A stretch of 64,000 nucleotides of DNA. Origin: Saccharothrix tamanrassetensis (GTDB taxonomy: Bacteria > Actinomycetota > Actinomycetes > Mycobacteriales > Pseudonocardiaceae). This document shows positions 1-7,033 of this stretch, piece after piece. The first letter of the stretch is position 1, and the number at the start of each line of letters is the position of its first letter. Location: the NCBI RefSeq assembly GCF_014203665.1, contig NZ_JACHJN010000008.1, forward strand, positions 310,001 through 374,000, written 5' to 3'. The notes beneath the pieces were generated by a model. It did not search any database, was not told the DNA's origin, and worked only from the letters and a program-made list of their open reading frames with translations. The translations under genes and the position numbers were made by a program.

Positions 1-915
1 GCCCATGCCGAACGCCGAGGTGGCCACCACCACGTCGACCTCGCCGGCGAGGAAGTCCTGGTGCACGCGCTCGCGGTCGGCGGTCTTCATCCCGGCGTGG
101 TAGGCCGCCGCCCGCACCCCGGCCGCGGTCAGCTCCCCGGCGTAGAACTCGGTGTCCTTGCGGCTGGCCGCGTAGACCAGCCCGCAGCGGCTCGCGGGGT
201 CGGCGGTCAGGGTGCGGACGTGCGTGATGACGGCGTCGCGCTTGCCGGCATCGTCGGTGAACCGCTCCACGGCCAGGTGCAGGTTCGGCCGGTCGAAGCT
301 GGCGACCACCTCGCGGTGGTCACGCAGACCCAGGCGCTCCACGATGTCCCGCCGCACCGGAGGCGCCGCCGTGGCCGTCAACGCGACCACCCGCGGATGC
401 CCGAGCCGGTCGATCACCCGGCCCAGCCGCAGGTAGTCCGGCCGGAAGTCGTGGCCCCACGCCGAGACGCAGTGCGCCTCGTCCACCACGAACAGCGACA
501 CCCCCAGCTCGGCCAGCGCGTCCACCCGCCCGTCGTCGGCCAGCTGCTCCGGGGACAGGAAGACGTACTCGGCGGTGCCCTCGCGCAGCGCGTCCCAGGC
601 GTCCCGGCGCTCACCGTCGCGCTGGGTCGAGTTCACCACCACCGCGTCCGGGGCGCGGCTGCCCTCGATGCCTTCCACCTGGTCGTTCTGCAACGCGATC
701 AGCGGGGACACCACCACGGTCGGGCCGTCCAGCACCAGCGCGGGCACCTGGTAGATCGCGGACTTGCCCGCCCCGGTCGGCAGCACGGCCAGCACGTCGT
801 GGTCGGCCACCACCTGCTCCATCGCCTCCAGCTGCTCGTCCCGCAGGCGGTCCAGCCCGAACTTCTCCGCAGCAAGACGCCGCAACTCGCTGCGGTGCTC
901 CGACGAGGTCGTCAT
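1..915 (-). CDS. recQ: RecQ-family ATP-dependent DNA helicase (5' part only)
   Basis: This is the N-terminal 305 codons of a superfamily 2 DNA helicase of the RecQ type; the rest lies beyond the window edge. Reading the minus strand from the ATG at 915 gives a DExH core: the P-loop TGAGKS near residue 48, a VVSPLIALQ motif, the box VVDEAHC, and then the start of the second RecA-like domain (LVYAASRKDTE, AAYHAGM, VVVATSAFGMG). RecQ enzymes unwind forks and recombination intermediates 3'-5' using ATP. No intact copy of RQC or HRDC domains can be judged here. No partner gene is obvious. The family is clear; which RecQ paralogue this is cannot be told from the fragment. Confidence 0.9.
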   Translation of the reverse strand, partial: MTTSSEHRSELRRLAAEKFGLDRLRDEQLEAMEQVVADHDVLAVLPTGAGKSAIYQVPALVLDGPTVVVSPLIALQNDQVEGIEGSRAPDAVVVNSTQRDGERRDAWDALREGTAEYVFLSPEQLADDGRVDALAELGVSLFVVDEAHCVSAWGHDFRPDYLRLGRVIDRLGHPRVVALTATAAPPVRRDIVERLGLRDHREVVASFDRPNLHLAVERFTDDAGKRDAVITHVRTLTADPASRCGLVYAASRKDTEFYAGELTAAGVRAAAYHAGMKTADRERVHQDFLAGEVDVVVATSAFGMG

Positions 916-1272
916 CGGCTGGGCATACCACCGTTCGTCCACCGGAAACGGATACCGGCGGACGTGCACCCTCGCCGGCGACGATCCGGCGACGGTCCGG
1001 CGCTGGGGACTGCCCGGCTACCCGGGCCGGGTATCGCAGCAGGTGCAGCTGTTCACCGTGTTCACCTGGTCCGGGCTCGCGCTGATCTCGTTGATCGGGG
1101 TGCTCTGGCCGGCCGCCCCGGTGCGTTCGTCGCGCAGAGCGGTCGCGTCGGTGGCCGTCCGGGGCTGTCCGATGCGCACCGACGCGCGCTGGTGGCCCGC
1201 CGGCCGACCGCCTCGGCGACGCCACCTCCGGTCGACATGTTCGAACAGGGCAATCCTGGTTACTCCGTTCGC
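916..1272. other. Intergenic region between recQ and the decarboxylase gene
   Basis: These 357 bases hold the divergent start regions of recQ (minus) and the decarboxylase (plus). The part from 1018 to 1179 keeps a strong GC bias in one codon position, which is shared by a minus-strand frame with a Cys-rich C-terminus and a plus-strand frame without a usable start. No other structure is evident. Confidence 0.5.
1018..1179 (-). CDS. Possible small Cys-rich peptide (53 aa), uncertain
   Basis: A minus-strand reading frame begins with GTG at 1179 and ends with TAG at 1018-1020. About nine in ten codons end in G or C, as in real genes here. The predicted peptide is hydrophilic and ends NSCTCCDTRPG, so three Cys are packed close to the C-terminus. 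It has no signal peptide and no convincing ribosome binding site. The overlapping plus-strand frame has the same wobble bias and would give a membrane helix, but it lacks a start codon. It could be a small peptide precursor or chance. No modification enzyme sits nearby. Confidence 0.25.
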   Translation of the reverse strand: MRIGQPRTATDATALRDERTGAAGQSTPINEISASPDQVNTVNSCTCCDTRPG

Positions 1273-2742
1273 ATGGACCACAGCAGAGCACCCGTGTTGG
1301 AAGCGTTGCAGGCGTTCCGCGAACAGGGGTTCACCCCGTTCAACCCGCCTGGCCACCGTCAGGGGCGCGGGGTGGACCCCCGTGTGCTGGAGGTCGTCGG
1401 CGAGGCGGTGTTCGCCTCGGACGTGATCTCCGTCAACGGCCTGGACGACCGGCTGAACCGGCAGGGCGTGATCGAGCAGGCGCAGCAGCTGATGGCCGAC
1501 GCCGTGGACGCCGAGCAGGCGTTCTTCTCCACCTGCGGCAGCTCGCTGTCGGTGAAGAGCGCGATGCTGTCGGTCGCCGGTCCGCACGAGAAGCTGATCG
1601 TGCCGCGTCACGCCCACAAGTCCGTCGTCTCCGCGCTGATCCTCAGCGGTGTGCGACCGGTGTGGCTCTCCCCGCACTGGGACGCCGAGCGGCACCTGTC
1701 CCACCCACCCGGCCCCGACCAGGTGCGCGAGCTGTTCCAGGCCGAACCCGAGGCCAAGGGGATGCTGCTGGTGACCCCGGACGACTACGGCACGTGCGGC
1801 GACATCCGGGCCGTCGCCGACGTCTGCCACGAGTTCGGCAAGCCGCTGATCGTGGACGAGGCGTGGGGCGCGCACCTGCCGTTCCACCCGGACCTGCCGC
1901 AGTGGGGCATGGACGCGGGCGCGGACGTCGTCGTCACCAGCGTCCACAAGTCCGGCGCGGCCGTGGAGCAGAGTTCGGTGTTCCACGTCCAGGGAGACCT
2001 GGTGGACCCGAAAGTGCTCAAGACCCGCGAGGACCTGCTGGGCACGACCAGCCCCACGTCCCTGGTCTACGCGACGCTGGACGGCTGGCGCCGCCACATG
2101 GTCCAGCACGGCGAGGAGCTGCTCACCGCCGTCCTGGCGCTCGCGCACTCCACCCGTGCCGCGGTCGACGACCTGCCCGGTCTGCGCGTCATGGGCGAGG
2201 CCGAGTTCACCGGTCCCGGGCTGGCGCACGCCATGGACCCCCTCAAGGTGGTCATCGACCTGGAGGGGCTGGGCATCAGCGGCTACCAGGCCGCCGACTC
2301 GCTGCGCGAGCACCAGCACGTCACGGTCGGCCTGTCCGACCACCGTCGCATCGTCGCGCAGTTCACCCACGCCGACGACCACCGCACCGCCGGTGTGCTC
2401 CTCGACGCCCTGGGCGCCCTGGCCAAGGCCGCCGACGACCTGCCCGCGCCGAAGCCGGTCGACCTGCCCACGCCGGACGAGCTGCAGCTGGAGACCGCGA
2501 TGCTGCCCCGCGACGCCTTCTTCGCCGAGGTCGAGCAGGTGCCCGCGGACCAGGCGGTCGGCCGGATCAGCGCGGAGATGGTCACCCCCTACCCACCCGG
2601 CGCGCCCGCCGTGCTGCCCGGCGAGGTGATCACGAAGGAGGTCGTCGACTACGTGCGCAGCGGCCTGGACGCGGGCATGTTGCTGCCCGACCCCACCGAC
2701 TCCGAGCTGAAGACCTTCCGGGTGGTGGTCCGCGAGCGCTGA
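1273..2742 (+). CDS. PLP-dependent Orn/Lys/Arg decarboxylase-family protein
   Basis: This 489-residue protein belongs to the fold-type I decarboxylases that act on ornithine, lysine or arginine. The major domain carries FNPPGHRQG near the N-terminus, the cofactor-stacking segment PRHAHKSVVSAL, the Asp motif VDEAWGAH and the Schiff-base lysine in TSVHKSG (Lys226). The C-terminal domain includes MVTPYPPGAP, a typical substrate-pocket element. The length matches the short SpeA/Cad-like Gram-positive forms without the N-terminal wing domain. The ATG at 1273 is chosen because the homologous fold starts directly after it; upstream codons in frame overlap recQ in antisense. It stands alone, so the physiological substrate cannot be assigned. 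The family is certain; lysine versus arginine specificity is open. Confidence 0.9.
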   Translation: MDHSRAPVLEALQAFREQGFTPFNPPGHRQGRGVDPRVLEVVGEAVFASDVISVNGLDDRLNRQGVIEQAQQLMADAVDAEQAFFSTCGSSLSVKSAMLSVAGPHEKLIVPRHAHKSVVSALILSGVRPVWLSPHWDAERHLSHPPGPDQVRELFQAEPEAKGMLLVTPDDYGTCGDIRAVADVCHEFGKPLIVDEAWGAHLPFHPDLPQWGMDAGADVVVTSVHKSGAAVEQSSVFHVQGDLVDPKVLKTREDLLGTTSPTSLVYATLDGWRRHMVQHGEELLTAVLALAHSTRAAVDDLPGLRVMGEAEFTGPGLAHAMDPLKVVIDLEGLGISGYQAADSLREHQHVTVGLSDHRRIVAQFTHADDHRTAGVLLDALGALAKAADDLPAPKPVDLPTPDELQLETAMLPRDAFFAEVEQVPADQAVGRISAEMVTPYPPGAPAVLPGEVITKEVVDYVRSGLDAGMLLPDPTDSELKTFRVVVRER

Positions 2743-2921
2743 CGGCCGGGGCCGCCGGGCGAAACCACACCTCCGCCGATCGCGGGCCACCTCGCCCGAC
2801 GCGTTGTCCGACCGCTTCGACGGGATCGCCGGGGCCTGCTCCGGCGGTGCGGGCTTCCGGAATCCGATGCGGATCCCCGCCCGGTGGCGGGTACGCGTGT
2901 CCGCGGTGATCCCGGCGGCTG

Positions 2922-2969
2922 TTCCGCTTGGTCGGTGGGAGGCTATTCCGCTTGGCCGGTGGGAGAGGG
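2922..2969. repeat. Imperfect 24-bp direct duplication at a gene end
   Basis: TTCCGCTTGGTCGGTGGGAG at 2922-2941 recurs with one substitution at 2946-2965, giving a 24-bp period. The second copy encodes the last codons of the minus-strand membrane protein and the first lies just after its stop codon. It looks like a recent small tandem duplication. Confidence 0.7.
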
Positions 2970-3545
2970 GCCGGACTGCGTCGGGCCGGGTGTCGACGGC
3001 GGGGCCGACTGCGCCGCCCGGGCTGCCCGGGCGCCGAGGACCAGCGCGGTGGCGTTGTACGCCGCGACGCCGAGCGTGAGCAGCAGCGTCAACCAGAAGC
3101 CGACCCGCGACTCGACCATGTCGCTCGCGGCGGCGGGCTTGAGGTTCTCGGTCTCCGACAGCTTCGAGGCCAGGAAGTCTTGGATCGCCACCTGGTTGAC
3201 GACGAGGAAGAGCGCCCCGAGCACGCCGACGCCGATCCCGAGCAGGTACCCCGCCTTCGACCTCGCCAGCACGACGAGGCCCGCGAGCAGGACGAGCACC
3301 GCCACGATCATCAGCGGCTGCGCGGGGATCTCGCTCTTCGAGGCGGACGCCGGCTTGTCCGCCTTGCCCGACACCTCGATCGTCGCCTCGCCGCCGAACG
3401 CCAGGTCCCAACCGGTGTACTCGGCGCTGATGGTCGCCATCGGCGACTCGCACGACACCGCCGCGAACGGGAATGCCAGGCACAGCAGGGTGAGCGCCAG
3501 CAGGGACAGGTTGATCGGCCTGCGCTTCGACGAGTTGTTCGACAT
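2943..3545 (-). CDS. Multi-span membrane protein of unknown function (200 aa)
   Basis: I do not recognise this family. The protein has an N-terminal hydrophobic segment at about residues 13-31, an outside-facing stretch of roughly 45 residues, then hydrophobic helices near 77-95, 100-120 and 150-172, and a Pro/Ser/Thr-rich tail of about 25 residues. The ATG at 3545 gives the N-terminus MSNNSSKRRP, a positively charged start suited to a membrane protein. It lies 62 bases downstream of the beta-propeller/PASTA gene on the same strand. One copy of a motif found three times in this locus (3582-3600) lies just upstream. The neighbourhood suggests a role in the envelope signalling locus, but that is inference from position. 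Confidence 0.75.
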   Translation of the reverse strand: MSNNSSKRRPINLSLLALTLLCLAFPFAAVSCESPMATISAEYTGWDLAFGGEATIEVSGKADKPASASKSEIPAQPLMIVAVLVLLAGLVVLARSKAGYLLGIGVGVLGALFLVVNQVAIQDFLASKLSETENLKPAAASDMVESRVGFWLTLLLTLGVAAYNATALVLGARAARAAQSAPPSTPGPTQSGPSPTGQAE

Positions 3546-3580
3546 GCCCCCAGTCTGGGTCGGTGGCGCGATCCCCGGTA

Positions 3581-3600
3581 CGGGAAGGGTTTCCCAACCC
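3581..3600 (-). promoter_or_regulatory. GTTGGGAA-N3-CTTCC motif, copy A
   Basis: On the minus strand this reads GGTTGGGAAACCCTTCCCG. On the plus strand the arms GGGAA and TTCCC surround four bases. It lies 36 bases upstream of the start of the membrane protein gene and right after the stop of the beta-propeller/PASTA gene. Two close matches occur at 6234-6251 and 6951-6968. Confidence 0.5.
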
Positions 3601-3607
3601 GATCAGG

Positions 3608-6142
3608 TCACGGGGCCTTCCACACGCAGCCCAGGACCTCGCGGTAGGCGGGGTTCGGCGGTGCTTCCGCCACACGCTCCACTGTGTACCGCTCCTCGGT
3701 GCCGACCCGCACCAGGTATCGGGCGATCATGTCCTGGTCGGGGCGGCACTGGCCGCTCACCGGTTTGAGCACGAGGCCCACCTCGGACAGCAGTCGCCAG
3801 TCCTCCTTCTTGGTGCTGGTGTCCAGGGAGTAGTAGTGGTTCGGCTTCGCGCCGCCGCACACCTTGTCGCTCACGGTGCACATGAAGTCCCGGACCATGC
3901 CCGCGGTGCCGCCGTCCGGGATCGCCCCGACCGGGTAGGCCCGGCCGAGGTACTTCTTCGGGGTGTAGCCGGGTTCCACGGTCCCCGCGAAGCGGATGAT
4001 GTGGACGTGGGGATGGTTGTCGCTCTGGTAACGCCACAACGGCGCGGACTGGTGGGGCGAGTAGTGCACGACGACCACGCCGCCGCGCTGCAGCGTGCCC
4101 GGAGCCGGTTCCTGGGCGGTGACCACCGCGTCGTGGTGCAGGCCGTCCGGCCGCGCGTCGCACTGCCAGCCGCCGGCGACCAAGGTCTGGCAGGCCTGTT
4201 CCTTGCTCATCCCGCCCACGGCGGGGACCGGAGTGGCCGGCTTGGCCTCGCGGTACACGGTGAGCACCACCGTCTGTCCGATGTGGACCTTCTCGCCGGG
4301 CGCGGGGGTGGACGTCTCGACGGTTCCCGGCGTCGCGCCTTCGCTGCCCTGCACGGTCTGGCACAGCACCTGGTTGCCGGTCTCGGCGAGGATCGCGTTG
4401 CACGCCGCGTCGCCGGCGTGGACTCCACCGTCGAGCTTGGGCATCGCCACGAACTCCCAGTACCGCACGGCGACCCTGGTGCCCGCCGTGACGAACTCGC
4501 CGCCCCTCGGCGACTGCTCCGCGACCACGCCCAGCGCGGCCCAGTTCGCCCCTGCCGCGGGCATGGCCTGCTCGTCGCAGACGTCGGCGCCGGCCTGCGC
4601 CGCGGCCGCGTTGACCGACTCGCACGCCGCCTGGAACCGCCTGCCGACGACGTCGGGGACGCGCACGTTCTCGCCGTAGACGTGGACGGCCACGGTCGAG
4701 CCCTCGGGCACCTCGACCCCGCCGGGCGGGGTGGTGTCGCGAACCGTCCCGGTGGCTCCGCCCGGACCGATCTCGACCACCTGGCACCGCAGTCGGGCCG
4801 TCTCGACCATCGCGCACGCCGGTAGTCGTTCCGTGCCGGGCGGGACGACCGGGACGGTGGTCGTCGGCACCTGCGGGGCCTCCTGGACCGGGGGCGCGGT
4901 CGGGGTGGGATCGACCGGCGGCGCGGTCGGGGTGGTCGGCGGGGGAGCGGGTGTCCAGGTGGGAGGAGCGGGTGTCGACTCGGGAGAGGGCTCGGGCGGC
5001 CGGACGGGTTCGGGGTTCTCGGTGTCGGTCTCGACGCCGGGAGCCCGGCCCTTGTCGATCACCGTGCGCCGTCCGTCCGGGTCCACCGCGACCGTGCGGC
5101 GGTCCACCGGGTCGTTGGCCACCACCCGGTCGTCCTGCACCTCGACGGTGAAGTCGGGCGACCTGCCGGGCACGGTGATCGTCTCCGTGCGGGAGCCGGT
5201 GCGCAGGTCGAAGGCGCACAGCTGGTGCGTGGCGTAGTCGGGGACGTAGACCCGGTCGTCCAGCACGACCGGTGCGCCCAGGTTGTGGTCGGCGCCCTTG
5301 GGCAGGTCGTCGAACTCGTGCCGCTGACCGGTGCGCGGGTCCACCGAGATGAGCTTGCCCCTGCGGTCGAGCACCAGCAGGTACCGGCCCGCGCCGTTCG
5401 CCGCGGGCACGACCACGGTGTCGCCGTGCGGCACCGGTTCGCGGCTGATCGACTTCAGCGGGGTCGCGGCGACGTCCAGCGCCTCACCGGTCCGCGTGAT
5501 CCCGATCGGCCGGCCGTCGGCGAGGGTCAGGTGCTCGACCGGGGCCGGCGCCGAGACGGTCCGCGCCAACCGCTCGCCGACCACGTGCGCGACCTCGCCG
5601 TCCTCGGTCAGCACCCAGATGCCCGCGCCGCCGTCGCCCACCGCCGTCCGCGTGGCGCCCGGCACCGTGACCGGGGTCCGCGGGTGCCCGTCCGGGTCGA
5701 TCAGCTCCACCACGTCCTCGCCCGGCCGCAGCAGGTAGGCGGCCGAGGTGGTCGCGACGACGACCGGCACCTCGTCCCCGCGCGGCACCCCGGCGGACGA
5801 CTGCTCGATCGGCGTGCCCTGCTTGCCCAGGTCCTCGTTGAGCAGGAGCACCTGCCCGGTGGCGTGGTTGACCGACGCGACGCGGCCGTCGGCGAGCCGG
5901 ACCAGTTCCAGTTGCTGCCCGCCCGTCGCCAGGGCCCGCGCCTCCGCTTCGACGCGTTCGGTCTCGGTGTTGACCTGCACCACCCCGTCGCCGTGCTGCA
6001 CGACGGCCTGAGCATTGCTCAATTCCGTGTCCGTCATGCTGTAACCGGCGCCGACCGAGGCCGCGAACACCGCCGCGAGCACCGCGCCGGTCAGCATGAG
6101 CAGGCGTGACGTGCTTTTCCGGCGGGATGGCGATTCGCCCAC
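3608..6142 (-). CDS. Secreted/membrane-anchored beta-propeller and PASTA-repeat protein
   Basis: The 844-residue protein starts at GTG 6142, preceded by GGAG, and has one membrane segment at about residues 13-33. Residues 40-370 form repeated beta-rich units of the kind seen in propeller proteins (for example GRYLLVLDRRGKLISVDP). A Pro/Thr-rich linker follows at about 375-440. After it come PASTA-like modules, marked by VPDVVGRRF, MPKLDGGVH and VPAVGGMSKEQAC, each ending in a valine-rich strand. The last 130 residues are a Cys-containing domain I do not recognise. In related actinomycete loci the gene beside moxR/DUF58/transglutaminase encodes a propeller protein with FN3 repeats. Here PASTA modules, which bind peptidoglycan fragments or beta-lactams in other proteins, take that place. 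A sensor role outside the cell is inference. Confidence 0.8.
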   Translation of the reverse strand: MGESPSRRKSTSRLLMLTGAVLAAVFAASVGAGYSMTDTELSNAQAVVQHGDGVVQVNTETERVEAEARALATGGQQLELVRLADGRVASVNHATGQVLLLNEDLGKQGTPIEQSSAGVPRGDEVPVVVATTSAAYLLRPGEDVVELIDPDGHPRTPVTVPGATRTAVGDGGAGIWVLTEDGEVAHVVGERLARTVSAPAPVEHLTLADGRPIGITRTGEALDVAATPLKSISREPVPHGDTVVVPAANGAGRYLLVLDRRGKLISVDPRTGQRHEFDDLPKGADHNLGAPVVLDDRVYVPDYATHQLCAFDLRTGSRTETITVPGRSPDFTVEVQDDRVVANDPVDRRTVAVDPDGRRTVIDKGRAPGVETDTENPEPVRPPEPSPESTPAPPTWTPAPPPTTPTAPPVDPTPTAPPVQEAPQVPTTTVPVVPPGTERLPACAMVETARLRCQVVEIGPGGATGTVRDTTPPGGVEVPEGSTVAVHVYGENVRVPDVVGRRFQAACESVNAAAAQAGADVCDEQAMPAAGANWAALGVVAEQSPRGGEFVTAGTRVAVRYWEFVAMPKLDGGVHAGDAACNAILAETGNQVLCQTVQGSEGATPGTVETSTPAPGEKVHIGQTVVLTVYREAKPATPVPAVGGMSKEQACQTLVAGGWQCDARPDGLHHDAVVTAQEPAPGTLQRGGVVVVHYSPHQSAPLWRYQSDNHPHVHIIRFAGTVEPGYTPKKYLGRAYPVGAIPDGGTAGMVRDFMCTVSDKVCGGAKPNHYYSLDTSTKKEDWRLLSEVGLVLKPVSGQCRPDQDMIARYLVRVGTEERYTVERVAEAPPNPAYREVLGCVWKAP

Positions 6143-6265
6143 TTGGGTCTCCAGTACGACGATTGGCGCAACGAGTCATTCGGGGCGTGGCACGGTGCAC
6201 CTGGAGGGTACAAAAGCGGTGGCCCCCGGCAAACGGGAAGTACTCCCCAACAGAGCGGAGGATTT
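6143..6265. promoter_or_regulatory. Divergent promoter region of the envelope signalling locus
   Basis: The 123 bases separate the minus-strand beta-propeller/PASTA gene (GTG at 6142) from the plus-strand FHA gene (GTG at 6266). They must hold both promoters. The ribosome binding site of the FHA gene is GCGGAGGA at 6255-6262. Motif copy B lies at 6234-6251. Confidence 0.6.
6234..6251 (-). promoter_or_regulatory. GTTGGGAA-N3-CTTCC motif, copy B
   Basis: The minus strand reads GTTGGGGAGTACTTCCCG. It is a near-palindrome centred on AGTACT. It lies 14 bases upstream of the FHA gene start and 91 bases upstream of the divergent gene. Confidence 0.5.
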
Positions 6266-6946
6266 GTGAGCGGACAGCTGCCGGTGGAGGTCCGGGTCGG
6301 TGCGCAGGCCTACACGGTGGCGCCGGGCGAGGAGTTCGCGTTCGGCCGTTCGCGGGAGTGCACGGTGTGCCTGGACCCCGACGACGCCACGATCTCCCGC
6401 CGCGCGGGCGTGATCACCTCGGAGAACGGCATCTGGTTCGTGGTCAACACGAGCACCAGGCGCGGGCTCGAACTCGTCGACGATCGCGGGTTGCGCAGCC
6501 TGGTCGGACCGGGGAAGCGCTCCGTGCTCCAGGGGTCGATGCGCGTTTACGTGCAGGGCGGCGGATCTCGACCGCACATCGTGGAGATCGACGCGCACGA
6601 ATTCGACTCCGCAGGATTGCGGGAATTGCCCACCGGTCAACCGACGATCACCGGTGACGACGTCGTGCTCACCCGCGAGGAGAAACTGGCGCTGACCGCC
6701 CTGTTCGCGGGTTATCTGCAGAAGGGGGCGGCCTACGACCCCTACCCGCGCACTTATGACGCCGCCGCCAAGCGGTTGGGTTGGCCCCGCACCACGCTGC
6801 TGCGCAAGATCGAGTACCTGCGCACCCGCCTGACGAAGGCCGGGGTGCCCAACATGAACGGCGCCAACGCGCTGATCAACCTCGCCGAGCACGCCCTGAC
6901 CCGCGGCCTGATCACCGAGCACGACCTGCGCCTCATCGGCCTGTGA
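6266..6946 (+). CDS. FHA-domain protein with C-terminal helix-turn-helix-like domain
   Basis: The GTG at 6266 follows the strong site GCGGAGGATTT, so I take it as the start (226 residues). Residues 5-100 form a forkhead-associated domain, seen in FGRSRECTVCLD and the later ISRRAGV, in which Arg/Ser residues read phosphothreonine. The second half (about 135-226) contains LTREEKLALTALFAGYL and AAKRLGWPRTTLLRKIEYLR, which looks like a helix-turn-helix or winged-helix unit. It opens the plus-strand operon that includes a Ser/Thr kinase 1.8 kb downstream, so it may be a phosphorylation-read regulator. DNA binding is inferred from sequence pattern only. Confidence 0.8.
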   Translation: MSGQLPVEVRVGAQAYTVAPGEEFAFGRSRECTVCLDPDDATISRRAGVITSENGIWFVVNTSTRRGLELVDDRGLRSLVGPGKRSVLQGSMRVYVQGGGSRPHIVEIDAHEFDSAGLRELPTGQPTITGDDVVLTREEKLALTALFAGYLQKGAAYDPYPRTYDAAAKRLGWPRTTLLRKIEYLRTRLTKAGVPNMNGANALINLAEHALTRGLITEHDLRLIGL

Positions 6947-6950
6947 CGGC

Positions 6951-6968
6951 GGTTGGGAAGGGCTTCCG
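6951..6968 (+). promoter_or_regulatory. GTTGGGAA-N3-CTTCC motif, copy C
   Basis: The plus strand reads GGTTGGGAAGGGCTTCCG, with arms GGAAG and CTTCC. It begins just after the stop codon of the FHA gene, 65 bases before the start of the next gene. It matches copy A at almost every shared position. Confidence 0.5.
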
Positions 6969-7033
6969 ATTCCGACCCGCCACCGGGCTGCTTAACGTCC
7001 GGGCGGACGGAGGAACGGCGGTGGGAGCGGCGC

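Noticed and set aside
61-1272. In-frame N-terminal extension of the decarboxylase by about 400 codons
   Set aside because: This part runs antisense to recQ, has no family similarity and would place the decarboxylase fold far inside the protein. The ATG at 1273 fits the family start.
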